A stretch of DNA of 64,000 nucleotides, taken from Mesostigma viride (Eukaryota; Streptophyta; Mesostigmatophyceae; Mesostigmatales; Mesostigmataceae). This document shows, piece by piece, positions 33,389 to 45,900 of this stretch. The translations under genes and the position numbers were made by a program. The notes beneath the pieces are model-generated. The model saw nothing but the letters and a program-made list of their open reading frames with translations. It did not search any database and was not told where the DNA came from. Location: NCBI GenBank assembly GCA_009746045.1, contig RPFO01000225.1, positions 1,696,454-1,760,453 of the forward strand, in the 5' to 3' direction. How positions within the stretch are numbered: the first letter of the stretch is position 1; the number at the start of each line of letters is the position of its first letter.

Positions 33389-36300
33389 ATCACCTAAAAA
33401 CGGCCTTTTTTGTTACATGGGGTCATATCTCCCACACATATAGTCAGATCGGGGTGCCTTTCTGGACTTAAGGTCCCCCTAGGACCCTGTTCACATCACA
33501 TAAATTGGGGGGCCAACTGACCTATTTTTAGCATCAAACCGTGACGTGGAAAAGTGCAAAAAACGATGTTTTCCAGGCATAAGGAGATGCTCTCTGTCGA
33601 GAAGCCATGCCCTAGCCCTTGCATAGCCATGATGATCTTCCTCCCCCGTGCCAGGATCCCCTTAGCTGGGTTGAACCTGAGACAGCATGGTGGTGCCGGT
33701 GCCCTTGCGGCACCTAGAGCAAGTGTTGCTTACATTCCCACCCTTGCATGAAGTAGCCTAGGATGTATTTAAAGCCATATGCCCCTTCTCAGGGATATGT
33801 GCTACATTGACTCCCAACGGAGTGATGTTGATAATTAATTAATTAATTAAGGAGGCATAGCAGGCACACACAAGTAGTAAATGTAGTCCAATTCAGCTGG
33901 AAATGGTCATGCTTATTAATTTATATCCAAAGACAAAAACCACCCTTAAGTATGCAATGTAGGACCAAACTATGTGCTATAATTCTGGCATACATGAGCC
34001 AAAACACCGTTTTAGTGCATTATTTTCAAACTTATGAAGCCCCTGCCAGCACATATGCGGCCCAATCATGCCAGAATTCGTCACATTAATAGCACAATAC
34101 TTGAATTTACACTAGAACACAAGTTGGACATATTAGGACCACTGCCGGCCCACTAAAAGTGACGGATGCAAGCAGAAATAGAGCGATTTTTGCAAAAATA
34201 CTCCATATTCTGCGCCATTGTCTTGGAAAACTTTGCATTCTTCACTCAATTATCGTCATGGCTGTCATGGGATTCATATACATGCCACTGGGGCTGGATA
34301 CATTAGCCAACACAGACTAAAAAAGCGATCATCAAGGGATAAAATCACCATCAATCACAGTAGATGCTGGCATTCGGAACAAGCACCATAGTGCCTACAA
34401 GCCTCAAGAAGGGGAGCTTGGCTGACCAGTCGTGCCTGTCGGCTGACCAGTCTCTTTTCTAAACGGGCCCCGCTCGGCAGCACACACAATCTCCTTTGCA
34501 GTACTTGGCCCACTCTGCTGGGCACCCCTGCTGTGCGTGTCTTATAGCAGCTAATCCAAATATATATCTGCCAGGTGCCTCTCTGCTACATGGAAATACA
34601 AAGCGCAATCAAGGACAGCAGTGGCTTGGGCTGCTATTCAATTGAGCTCAGCACCTAGCTGCTGTACAACATAATTCTGCATCAGTGCCTGTCCTAATTG
34701 CGCCCCCCCGCCCCCTTGCCATCATCGTCATGCTCATCATAGTCTTTGGAACGTGCACTGAACTCCAACCCTTGGACAGTCCATAGGTCATTAAGAATCT
34801 GTGCATGTAATGCTAGCTCTTCTCAGTTGAACTCATCTACCACCCTCTCATGGTCGTGTCATCTCTCATGTAATCCACCTAGGTTTATCGTGGCCACTGA
34901 TCTTTCAGCCCCTCCTGACATCAAAATCTGGGCAAACACACTGTTGACATCGCCCTTCCGTTTTAGCCTGCATGGCTCCTCATGTTTACCCTTATCTCAT
35001 CCCTCAACACACCTATAACTGTCTATTCATCCCCCTTGCATAGGCGGTGCATAACTGCGGCATGATGGGGGCTTGCCAAAAATAGGTGTAAAATGCATGG
35101 GATGGCACGGGGAGGCTCACACTCATCGGTTTACAATCACACTCATGTGCTAACAGTGTCCCTCTCTGCTTTTGACACTGCATGCACATGCATTTCCTAC
35201 CGGCTATATCAAGCCTTTAGTGTGGTTTGGTGCATCAAGAGAAATGGCAGGTCAGCTGAGTGCATCAGACCACATTTGTGTTAAGTGTACGCTTGCAACG
35301 CTGTTTGCCCACCGCATGGAGCTCCCCTTTCGGACAGTGGCGCAAGTAGCACTTACACCTTACTCCCAGCCGCTCACCCTGCCCATGCTAGCAACAAGAA
35401 CAAATGCATGGTCCCCATCCCAACGTAAGGTGCATCACATGGATGGCCCTGCCATCACCTAGCAGTGTGCCACCCCTCTCCACCTCAACCTACTCTGAAA
35501 TGCCAGGGCCCCAACAAACCTTTCAAGACATGGCACTCCTCAAAGAAGGCAACCCCTCAAAGAAGGCGAGGCAGTTTAGGTCTAGGGGGGCTTTGGGTAA
35601 GTTAAAAGATGATAGAGTTCACTAACACAGGCCACGGCAACGACAACCTGCCTCACCCGCTGCATCCATACATCACAAGCCATAAACTGCACAGCCTCGC
35701 ATGATTGCCTAAGGGTCACGTGATCCAAGGTGCCCTTCAGGCTCACCCCAGCACACCGGCCCATCCTCACCACCCCACTGGTCATAGTCATCTACAGTGG
35801 CATCAAACTCCTCTAGGACAGAGTGCAGTAAAGGCAACATAGACGTCCTGACACAATTGAATAAGAACGTGGCTGCTACCTACTGCCCTTAATAAAAAAT
35901 GTCCATGGCTTGCACAAATACGCATTCAATTCTTCAAGCAAGCATGCTAACACCTTCACAGCACATCCCAAGGTTTATATCCATCGAGCTTTGTCAACAA
36001 GCATGACTTCCTGATGCAAACTTAGCTGTCAAGCTAGGAGGAGGAAAGCTAGGTAAAGAGGTGAGATAGACCCCCCCACAGCACCTTCCTGCACCAAAAC
36101 CATGACAATATCATCCAGAGCTTGCTAAATACGTACAGCTAGCCGGTAGCGGGCGACCTTGCAGTCCAGGTTCAGCGCGAACATCTCGTGTCAGCACCCG
36201 GCGGAGATGGCGGACGCGAACCCACAATGCTATAAAAGCGAGTCATAAGACTATTTCGGGGAGCGGTGAACGGCTTGGAACACCGAAGGTATGCCGCGAC

Positions 36301-37056
36301 AAAAGCCTGAAGTTTTTCTCGGAAATACACGCCTGGATGTGGATTAGGGCACCGTTGTCGTGCTTGTGCTTGCGTTGCGAGCAGGCAACCAGTGTTTCTT
36401 GCAGTGTCGAGCAGTAACAGATGGTGGCGCGAGAGCAATATGTGACTTTTAAATCATGGCTACACAGCTTACACCTCCGCAGGCATGTTGGAACAAGCCC
36501 CGCCATGCCGTGAGCCGAAAAAAAGGAAGAAACGCATCAAGCAAGGACGGTCGTAAACGTCACTGAAAACAGCAAAATCTGACCTGCCGGCAGGTAATGC
36601 GACAGCCTGGAAAATGTGATTCGTTTCTCGAAAAACTGATTAGCGCTCGTGAAAGTAGACTTGAAGCCCATTCGGATTCCACCTTTTGGGAATTGTGAGC
36701 TTCCAACAAAAAAGTTTCCCCCACAATTAATAAACATGCATTTTCGCTGCCAATTCCAGATCTGGCCGACACAAAAAATCAGCGTCTCAGTTTGCGAATT
36801 ATTTTGACGCATGAACATACGCGAATAATATCTACCATGCATCATCGCAAAGCAGGAGAGTTTACGCGTCGTTTGCATCCATCGCAGCGACTTAACATGC
36901 ATAATTGACTTTTGACTGATATTCCGGCGGACATAGGGTCGACAGCCATGCGAGGTGGAATTTTTCTGGTCCCGTCGTCCTCAACGCGACGCGTTCGCGC
37001 CAAAATTCCCAGGATCTCATGTAACCGGACGGACCGATTTTAGGTGATGTGTCGAT
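33389..37056. other. AT-rich intergenic region without recognised gene
   Basis: Short ORFs on both strands show no domain or exon pattern. Features seen are an ATTA run at 33832-33850 after an imperfect hairpin and a TATAAAAG at 36231 with no convincing gene behind it. No tRNA or rRNA was recognised. Confidence 0.45.
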
Positions 37057-37115
37057 GCTTTTTCAAGGATAAGCATAATCCTATTCATTGGTTTTCCAAG
37101 GATAAGCCTCATCCT
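37057..37115. repeat. Two further units of the 35-bp repeat
   Basis: GCTTTTTCAAGGATAAGCATAATCC followed by a GGATAAGCCTCATCCTCTTCA unit, matching units 3 and 4 of the array at 33217-33388 in order. Confidence 0.75.
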
Positions 37116-37311
37116 CTTCATCAGCCACGAGCCACGAGGTAGCCATGGCTGACGGCGGAGCTCATAACTTTCACGTTTGAGCACCGAATTTAGCCGTGAA
37201 TATCACTATCGCTTCGTCTTTATAAGACACACATGCTGATATAATTTTCCGAATCTATTACGCAATATATGACGGCAAACGCTCCTCGACGCAACTGACG
37301 CAGTTTGGCGG

Positions 37312-38266
37312 ATGCGCTCGGCCACGAAAATACGTCTGCAGCTTCGCCCACAGGTCCGGCAGGCAGCGGTGACACTAGTCGCGCACTGGTGGTCGCCCCG
37401 CACCCCCCCGGGCTTAATTAATGCCTCGCCATCTGCATCGCCTGAACCTAAACGCACCCGCTCAGCCGACAAAACAGGAGGGCCTTCACGCCCCTCAGAA
37501 CCGCGCTTTCGGCCCCGGCCTTTCAAGGTCGATGATTACGACTGGACCAACATGCCTCCGAGCGATGTTATGACATGCATCTTCTTCGGGGACTACGAGC
37601 GCTTCGCTTTACGACCTGTGCCTCGATCCATCTCCACGACAACAATCGCCTCCTCCTCCCGGACGGCCGCAGCTGGCACAACATCAGCCTGCTGTTCAGG
37701 TGCACGGTCCGCCCCGCACTCCAGCATACCATTCTCAACTCCCTTCTCATGCGCTCCGATGGCGAGATCTGGGCTCCATCCATCTCCCGGCCCACACACT
37801 TCGTTCCATCCTTACGGAAGCCTTTCAGCAGCACGTGACCCCCCTTGCCGCCGATCGATGTGGCAGCAATGGGCGGCACGCTGGCTACTGAACTTCCTCA
37901 CCGCCGGCTTTCCACCACTGCCGCCTCCACCTCCACTGCCATTTCCGCCTCCACTGCCGACATCAAAGCCCAGCTCCTCGATCTCGACCAGCGCCTTCAA
38001 GCCACCGCCACCGCCCTTGAGTGCTTGCATGACACCGCCGGCCTCACCGCCCAGGCGGTGAAGGACTGACGACGCTGCCCAGCCGGCACCTGCCGGGCCC
38101 GGCCATGCAGTGATGTTCCCTCCACCTGGGCGGACTCATCATACCACCTCCACCACCTCCACCATCGCGGCACAACTCAAGCAACAAGCCCTCGACCTTC
38201 GCGAGGAGGCCGACATCACCCAGCGCAGCCACAATGGCATCGTCAAGCACTTCGACCAGCCGGCAG
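37312..38266 (+). pseudogene. Unrecognised GC-rich coding-like region, possibly broken
   Basis: A GC-rich island with coding-like text that changes frame. It opens with a Pro/Arg-rich part ending DDYDWTNMPPSDVMTCIFFG (about residues 74-93), then another frame gives SWHNISLLFRCTVRPALQ and, after a stop near 37836, a possible coiled coil AQLLDLDQRLQATATALE (near 37970-38020, stop 38069). A third segment (38110-38266) gives AAQLKQQALDLREEADITQ and ends at a donor-like CAG/GTGAGA. Either short introns or frameshifts link these. No known domain is recognised; it could be a gene of unknown type or a decayed retroelement ORF. Confidence 0.3.
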
Positions 38267-38631
38267 GTGAGACCTCGACGAGCCTTCTCACGGCATTTAA
38301 GCGCAACATTCTTGCCCCCATGCGACTCACTGGTGAGCTGCGGATGTTGGCTAGCTGTACGTCCGCCTCCCCCGCGCGAGTAAGGCTGGCCCGGCACCGG
38401 CCGTGCTCCTCACCTTTTAATCAATTGGTGCCACACGTGACGCATTGTGCGGACTAGCTTTTAGTTATAGTGATATCGAAAGTTATATGGAGAGAGAGCC
38501 TTATAGGCTCAGAGCTTTAGTTGAGCCGGCCACTAGTTTCCTAGCTTTCTGTGTGTTCCCAGGGCCACCAACATGCACCCAGTACCCATTTTCATAATTT
38601 CCACCCCGTGCTGCCGTCCACTCGGACCATT

Positions 38632-38720
38632 TGTCGCGTTTGCGTGCCATTATATCCTAGCCTATCACTTGGAAGGCATATCCATAGCAATAGAGTACTC
38701 TTGTGTGTGATCCACTATAT
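38632..38720. repeat. Dispersed 90-bp repeat, copy 3
   Basis: Third copy of the repeat at 32742-32836 and 33030-33119, same orientation, with about a dozen substitutions. Confidence 0.75.
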
Positions 38721-39910
38721 TGTTTAAATAAAGTGGAAATGATAGGTGTGGTCCTTGACGGCACCACCACCTTCATGACAGGCAGCGCAGCCAGCCGATA
38801 TTTATATTATGAAGATTGCAATAATGCTTTATGATGAAAGCAATGCCCAAACCATTCATTCCATAACATTTGACAAATTACAATGAATGCCGAGTTGTGC
38901 TGCCGCAACTGTAAGAGTAACTACATATCCTTGAGACCCATCGAAATCACCACAGACTGACCATGACGCCACTGTGGCGCAACAGTGTTTACTTACGTCA
39001 TAATCTATATCAACTGTGTGACTCTGCGCTCATGTCCCAGTTACTGGCACACTGGCCAACGACGAACCGGCCCTTTCCCGGGACTGTTCCCGGGTCAGCA
39101 GAACGTTTCTCGTCCACAATGCCAACAACATCCCAACCGGATCAAACCATTGTCAATCTTATCAACCATCGTCATGGCAACGACATGCAACCACTCACGG
39201 GGGCTGCTCCGGGCTGTTCGAGAAGTTTAACCCCATGAAGACAACAAACTAGTTGTGAGGGAGAGAAACGAGCGAACAACGACCACCATGGCCGCTGCGC
39301 TGCTCCTAAATACCTCCAAAAATCCCGGCATCCATGCGCTGTCGCATTTGCCAGCAAGCCGCCTGACGTGCAGTTAGACTGCCAGCAAAATGCAGAGCAA
39401 GTCTGTTCGACAACCACGTGCGAGCCAGCACACCGCACACTACGATCTGCGTATCTAGCTTTGTCAGATGGACTGAACATCATTCCGTCTGGACAATACA
39501 AAAGATTCATAACTGCCAAATGTCACGCACCGGAATATTGCGCAAGCCACCAAGGCTTTGCGCCCCAAAGTCTTGCGCCTGAACCTAAGTCAGGTCACCT
39601 AAGACTGTCACTCTAGAAATTCAGGCCTTTCCGGCGCGGCGCTCCACACCGGCCCAAGGAACAAAGCCTGCGGCCTACTGAATCGGAACCAACCAAACGT
39701 CGGTAACGATTCCGATTACGGCAACCGCGTAACTTCTTGAGTGCACGGACGTAAATGATCACGGACGTGACACATTGAGTACTCCATTACTCCTAGCGAT
39801 TATGACCTCCGAAGGGTGGAACATGTTTAATTCATAGGATAGTAGGATATCTGTCAATATATTGAGGCAACTACTTCCCTAGTGGCATAGTAAGGCTGAA
39901 GCTCAAGTGC
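38721..39910. other. Intergenic region 3' of CFAP221
   Basis: No gene recognised. 39629-39795 contains fragments related to the repeats near 32870-33030. TTACA at 38874 (TGTAA on the minus strand) is about 1 kb after the CFAP221 stop, too far to assign with confidence. Confidence 0.45.
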
Positions 39911-42900
39911 CTAGGGCAGCACGACATGGGAGGCAGCTACACGTAACCTCGGGTCCTTTACGAGACCATTAAACTCAACCAGACGTTGCGACAGTCTCCC
40001 TATCATTTCTGTCCTTTGCTTGACCAGCCCACGGTGAAGCTCTTCTTGCTTGCTGTCCCGTATTAGACGCTGGCGGGAACTTTCCGTGGAATCAGTTTGT
40101 CTCACGTTGGCTTCATCCTTAGTCTCAGATTGCGCATGAGCATCCATATTGAAACGCCCAGCAGGGGGGACGAAGAACATCCCTGCTACCGTTTCCGGTG
40201 TAAGCCCTTGGGTTGGTTTCTGGGTGCTCCCACTTCCCATGATGTCCTCTGGGTTGGGCCCGAGCATCAGCTCTGGCGGGGAGAACGGCTCCAGCTGCCA
40301 GTCGTCCAGCGACGGCCGCCACACGTGCGACAGCGTGGACACCATGTCCAGCGCGCGGCACGCGTTGATGCCCGACACCTCGGTCGTCGTCACGTCCACA
40401 AACGGGTACAACACCGGGCGGAACAGCTGGTCCTTGTCCATACCCCAGGCAGGTGTGGGCGGCAGTGTAACCGTCTCCTTGCCATACTGCCAGCGGCAAC
40501 CATCCACAAAGGTCAAGCAGAGCAAGTTAGAATGTTGGAACTCTCCTGCACTTAGATGTACTGCAATGCAGTTCTAGTCCCGAACAGGGTTTATACTCAA
40601 ATTGCTGCTAGCATGAATTGGTGCAAATCGATGCATCTACGGGATGAAACAGAAACACACGTGCATGGGTGGGTGGATCATGCAGGACCAGGGATGGGGC
40701 TTTCCACTCTCAAAGCACTACAGGAAAACAGGAAAGTTGTCACTAAGACCGGCGGGCAAAGGCAGGCACACTACCAAGGAGCTTTAGCACAAGGCCCCTG
40801 CCCCTGCATGTGCTATGTCTGCTACAAACATGTTGCATCATGACCAGCCAACGCCATGCATGGGACGCAGCATACCTTGATGGGGAAGGGCGCGCAGGCG
40901 GCCGAGACACGGCAGAGCTCCGGGCACTCCCCCAGCAGGCGGGCCTCGTCGATAATGCCCACGGGCCCTGCAGGGTTAGCACCCAAACAGGTGCGCCAAC
41001 AAAGAGAGGTACCGAACAGATGCAGCCGCAGAGGTTGGGTCGGTACAACTGCCCCCCTGACGTGACCACATCGTCAGCGCAGGGCGCTGCCCCTTGAAAG
41101 TGATGACACTTGGTGATGCTCCCATTGGACCCCACGAGGGGATCCACAAGTCCACGTCATGCACCACAGCGCATCGCCCAGACCCAAACAACACGAGGGC
41201 CTCCCCTATGTATGTAGTAGGTTTGCACGCGTTGTCTACCTGCACCGATCATGCGACATAGCCCCAGAAGATTTGGCCTCACAAATCTAGAAGAGAGACA
41301 GTGGCGCTGAAAAAGCCTGGGCTGTGGCACCCTGGCTGTGGAGATCACAAACTGCTACCCAAGGAACTGCTACGCATTGCAACCAGCGTGGCACTCGCGC
41401 GCATCCCTTACAATGCTTCAGTCTATTGTTAAGGATGCTAAGAATGTTTGGGCGTGCTTCCAGACGTCGCACCGCTTGACACTTTGGATTGCAAGCAACC
41501 CAGTGGAAGGAAGCGCATGAGTCTGCCTGCGGCTGCATGCTACTTTTGTGGGCACACGGCGTGTTCCTTTTCTCTCGGCAGGCACACATGTCCACACTCA
41601 CATGCCTGGGCCTCTCGTGGCATCTCATGCCACACCCTGCAACAGCGCTCCCTGCGCACAGCAAAACTGGCAGCACGACCTCTGACAGCTCAACCCCGCA
41701 CAACGGTGGCAGCACACACCACCATCAGACTTGCACATGAACCACTTGCTGTAAGCCCCGCTGGCTGGCTGGCAGCAGCCCGAAAAACATGACTGTGCAT
41801 TGGTACCTCCACCTCTGAGTCATAAACTTGCGGCTGCCAGCAGCAGGCCCATGTGAATTGTTGAGAATCATTATGGTCGCCATAGAGAGTGTGACCTGCT
41901 CGGGACACCTACCCGCCGCCATCTCCTCCTGTGCTCCCACCAGCACATCCGGTGTGCCCGTGGCCATCGGCACGTGGCCCACCAGCGGCGCGGGGAACTC
42001 CTTGCTGTGTCCGCGCGCACAGAACGCCAGCGGCTCCTGGGGCACAAGGAGGGGACGTCCAGGGGACGGCGTGCGGAGGGCGGACAGCAAGGGGCCATGG
42101 GCCAGGGAACAAAGGGGGCCGGTGTGCTCGCCACGTCAGTCTGGCACGCACGAGGCTCGCATGGGTGGTGCTGACGGCAAGGGAAGAGTGATGATGGGCC
42201 AAGCAGCGAGTTCGCACATGCTCCACCATCCAATAGCCATAGCGTCAGAGGCGCAGGCGGCATCTCTGGGCACATTGCTACACATGGGAGCAAGTCGTGG
42301 CTGGCCCTGTCGAGGTGCGTTGATGCAAAAGGGGCTAGTCGTGCCTGGTCCTGTCGAGGTGCGTTGATGCAAAAGGGGCTAGTCGTGCCTGGCCCTGTCA
42401 AGGTGCGTTGATGCAAAAGGGGCTGGTCGTGCCTGGCCCCGTCGAGGTGCGTTGATGCAAAAGGGGCTAGTCACGCCTGGTCCTGTCGAGGTGCGTTGAT
42501 GCAAAAGGGGCTAGTCACGCCTGGTCCTGTCGAGGTGCGTTGATGCAAAAGGGGCTAGTCGTGCCTGGCCCTGTCGAGGTGCGTTGATGCAAAAGGGGCT
42601 GGTCGTGCCTGGTCCTGTCGAGGTGCGTTGATGCAAAAGGGGCTAGTCGTGCCTGGTCCTGTCGAGGTGCGTTGATGCAAAAGGGGCTGGTCGTGCCTGG
42701 CCCCGTCGAGGTGCGTTGATGCAAAAGGGGCTAGTCACGCCTGGTCCTGTCGAGGTGCGTTGATGCAAAAGGGGCTAGTCACGCCTGGTCCTGTCGAGGT
42801 GCGTTGATGCAAAAGGGGCTAGTCGTGCCTGGCCCTGTCGAGGTGCGTTGATGCAAAAGGGGCTGGTCGTGCCTGGTCCTGTCGAGGTGCGTTGATGCAA

Positions 42901-45900
42901 AAGGGGCTGGTCGTGCCTGGCCCCGTCGAGGTGCGTTGATGCAAAAGGGGCTAGTCACGCCTGGTCCTGCCGAGGTGCGTTGATGCAAAAGGGGCTAGTC
43001 GTGCCTGGCCCTGTCGAGGTGCGTTGATGCAAAAGGGGCTGGTCGTGCCTGGTCCTGTCGAGGTGCGTTGATGCAAAAGGGGCCATTCGTGCCTGGCCCT
43101 GTCGAGGTGCGTTGATGCAAAAGGGGCTAGTCGTGCCTGGTCCTGTCTACACAAGGCGGCGCTGCCGCACGCACGCACCGTCATGGGCAGGGCCTCCACC
43201 GTGTTGACGTCGGCGTACTCCGACATGTCCACCGGGCCAAGATCGCGCACCGCGTCCGGGTGAAAGCTGGGGAAGCGGGGGCCTGCATTTATGCTGGTGC
43301 ACGTCAGCGAGGGGTCGGCCAGCCGCTCCAGGAACGTCCGCAGCAGCGTGTCGTTGCTGCTGGCAGCTGCCCCGTGGCCCCCTGCTGGGGTTGTGTCGAT
43401 CCGCTGCGACCCAGCACCCACGGACGCACTGCCGGCACCTGAACGCAAAGGTGGGGGAGGACATGTTGGTGGGAGCCATCAAGCCCGTGCTGTCAGGCAT
43501 GTACCCCTGCTAGCGGGGCACGCTTGAGGGACATATCACTGCCTGCGGACTGGCCATCCCGCGTAGCTCACCCACCACCTAAGCCTGCAGTGTCCGAGGT
43601 TGATCACCCCTGACACAGCACAGTACCCGCGCATGCCTGTGCGGCGACCGGGGTAGCAGGCCAAAACAAGTGGTTGACAAAAACAAATGGCAACCGCGGT
43701 TGACAAAACGAATCGCAACCGTTTCGCTAATAAAGTCCTTTCATGATGAATGTGAGGGGCAAGGATTGGATGCTTAGGAATTTGAGTTCAAGGCGTGGCC
43801 ACATCATGCCGCCCAGTGCCTACATTCTTCTGCAGACATGGGGGAACCCACCACCAGTGCGGAACGGAAGGGGGGCCCAGTGCATGACCAGGACCCCCAA
43901 CCATGCACACCCTAACGTGCTGCCTATAACAGCTTGAACCAAACACCTTCCATCTATCAGCAGCTGCAGGCATGACATGTGGCACCTAGGCAGCCCCTAC
44001 TGCCGGCAGGCTCACCGCTTTGCGCGGCGGCCGACTGTATGGCCGCCAGCCGTCCCATCATGCGGGCACGGTAGATGACCTGCGCGCACCGAGCCAGCAA
44101 GCAGGGGGGGAGGCAGCGTTGGGAATGTGAGGCGCGGGGCAATGTGCGAGGCGTGGGGCACTGCATGGTTTGACGAGGGCCAAACAGCGTGCAGGGCGGT
44201 AGCAGGACTAGTGCCCGCAGAGGTGGCACTGCCGGGATGCCTCTCCAGCAGTTCCCTAAGACAAACCTGACAACCTCGGATGGAATGAAAAGTCTGCAAA
44301 ATGCCCACCACTGAGGATGACCCTCGGAACACATTATCGAAGCCCGCATGACCCTTGGTAAGCATGCTAGGAAAACCCCTGGCCACTTGTAATGACCATC
44401 CATGGCCTGCATCACAGTAGGAGTGTGCGGTGGACACCTGAATTTTTCCTGGTGGACCGCCGGCATGCATGCAAGGATGACCCAGGGACTACCCTGCTGG
44501 GTTCCGAAGGATATTCGCCTGCGGCAATGTCGATGCTCAGGCGCGGCAATCGCCGCATGGCATCAAGGGAGTACGGGGCCTGGCTCCATGTGCGGGGGAC
44601 GTGCCTCCTTTGGCACGATGACAGCCAGGATATCGCAGGGCATGGCGACCTATGGCGCGGAAAGAGGGTTGGCCCCCCGCATAGGGACGCATGGGGGGGG
44701 GGGGAGTGTACGTACCCTGCGCACCGCCAGCACAAACGTGCGCATGACGAGCGCCCGCTTGCCCCACACGTGCGTCGGGATCTCCTCCCACGACACCACC
44801 TCAAGTGCCACCCCCCCCGTGGCGCCGTCCCCCACCCTGGTCAGGTGCATGGCGCGCTCCTCGCAGAGCTCCACAGTTCGCCGCTCGCGCCCGATCGCGC
44901 GCTCGTCCGCCGCGCGCTGGGCCTCCTGCTGCGCCTGCGCGCGTTTGAACGCCGCCAGCTGGTCGTCCGTCATCAGCTCCACGCCGAGTGCGAGGCAGAT
45001 CTTCAGGTCCTGCGCATGTCATAGGCACGCAGGCACACGGGCACGCAGGCATGCGGCAGGTGGGTGTGCGCGGGGGCCACGCAAGCAATGGGGGGTGACC
45101 AAAGTCACCACGCGCCGTGTCGGCATGCGTGTGCAACACATGTTTCGCTACAAGCCATGGCTGAAAGTGCAGGCCCTACCCCTCTTGTGCACCTGCCAGT
45201 GACTGTTACAGTGACTTTGTGATCCCTGGATGGGGCATTTCCAACGGTTTCTTGCTACTCCCATGTCTTCACAGTACGAGTAAAAATCTGATGGTTGTGT
45301 ATCTCAGCCATTCCTCTGGTGTGGTGGTACGTGCCGCTGGGTGGCTACACCCTGACCTATAGACAGCCAGCCCGTATAGTGCAGCCCCCAGCTAGCCACC
45401 AATCAGCACATCATGCGAGGTGTGTGCGCACGCACCTTCGCCTTTTCGCTCTGCTGCACGCGGCCCAGCTCCTTCTGGAAGTAGGCCTCCTTGACTTGGC
45501 GGTTCAGCGACAGGTCGTCCAGGATGCCCGCCCGTGCGTATGCGGACTGCAGGCACCCATCAAGGCACCGTGGGAGGCGAAAGGCAACAGGACAGGTCGC
45601 GAGCGCTCGCGCATCAAGACACGCGGGGAGGCGGCAGGCGACAGCAGGCTGGTGGGGTGCACTGACCACGCCTGCCCAGCCTATATGGAATATCCAAATA
45701 CTGTAGGACCAGGGCAGCGCCATGGGAAACAGTCTGGTGCTATCAAACAGCAAATGTTGTGAAACTGCAATGTGCCTGCAGGTGCGCGCTTGTGGCATGG
45801 TGGCATGGGAGCCCTAAAGATGAATGCCCTGTTTGCAGCAGCATGGCAGGAGACCAGCTTGTGTGCACCGGTGCATGTGGACGCTGTGCTGCCACAGAGT

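Noticed and set aside
36172-36902. Minus-strand ORFs of 88 to 121 codons near a TATAAAAG
   Set aside because: AT-rich, no recognisable domain, overlapping frames and no exon pattern.
41725-42416. Long overlapping ORFs on both strands around 41.9-42.4 kb
   Set aside because: Only the 42036-41913 exon in one minus frame continues CFAP221 in phase. The others are shadows or run into the 44-bp array.
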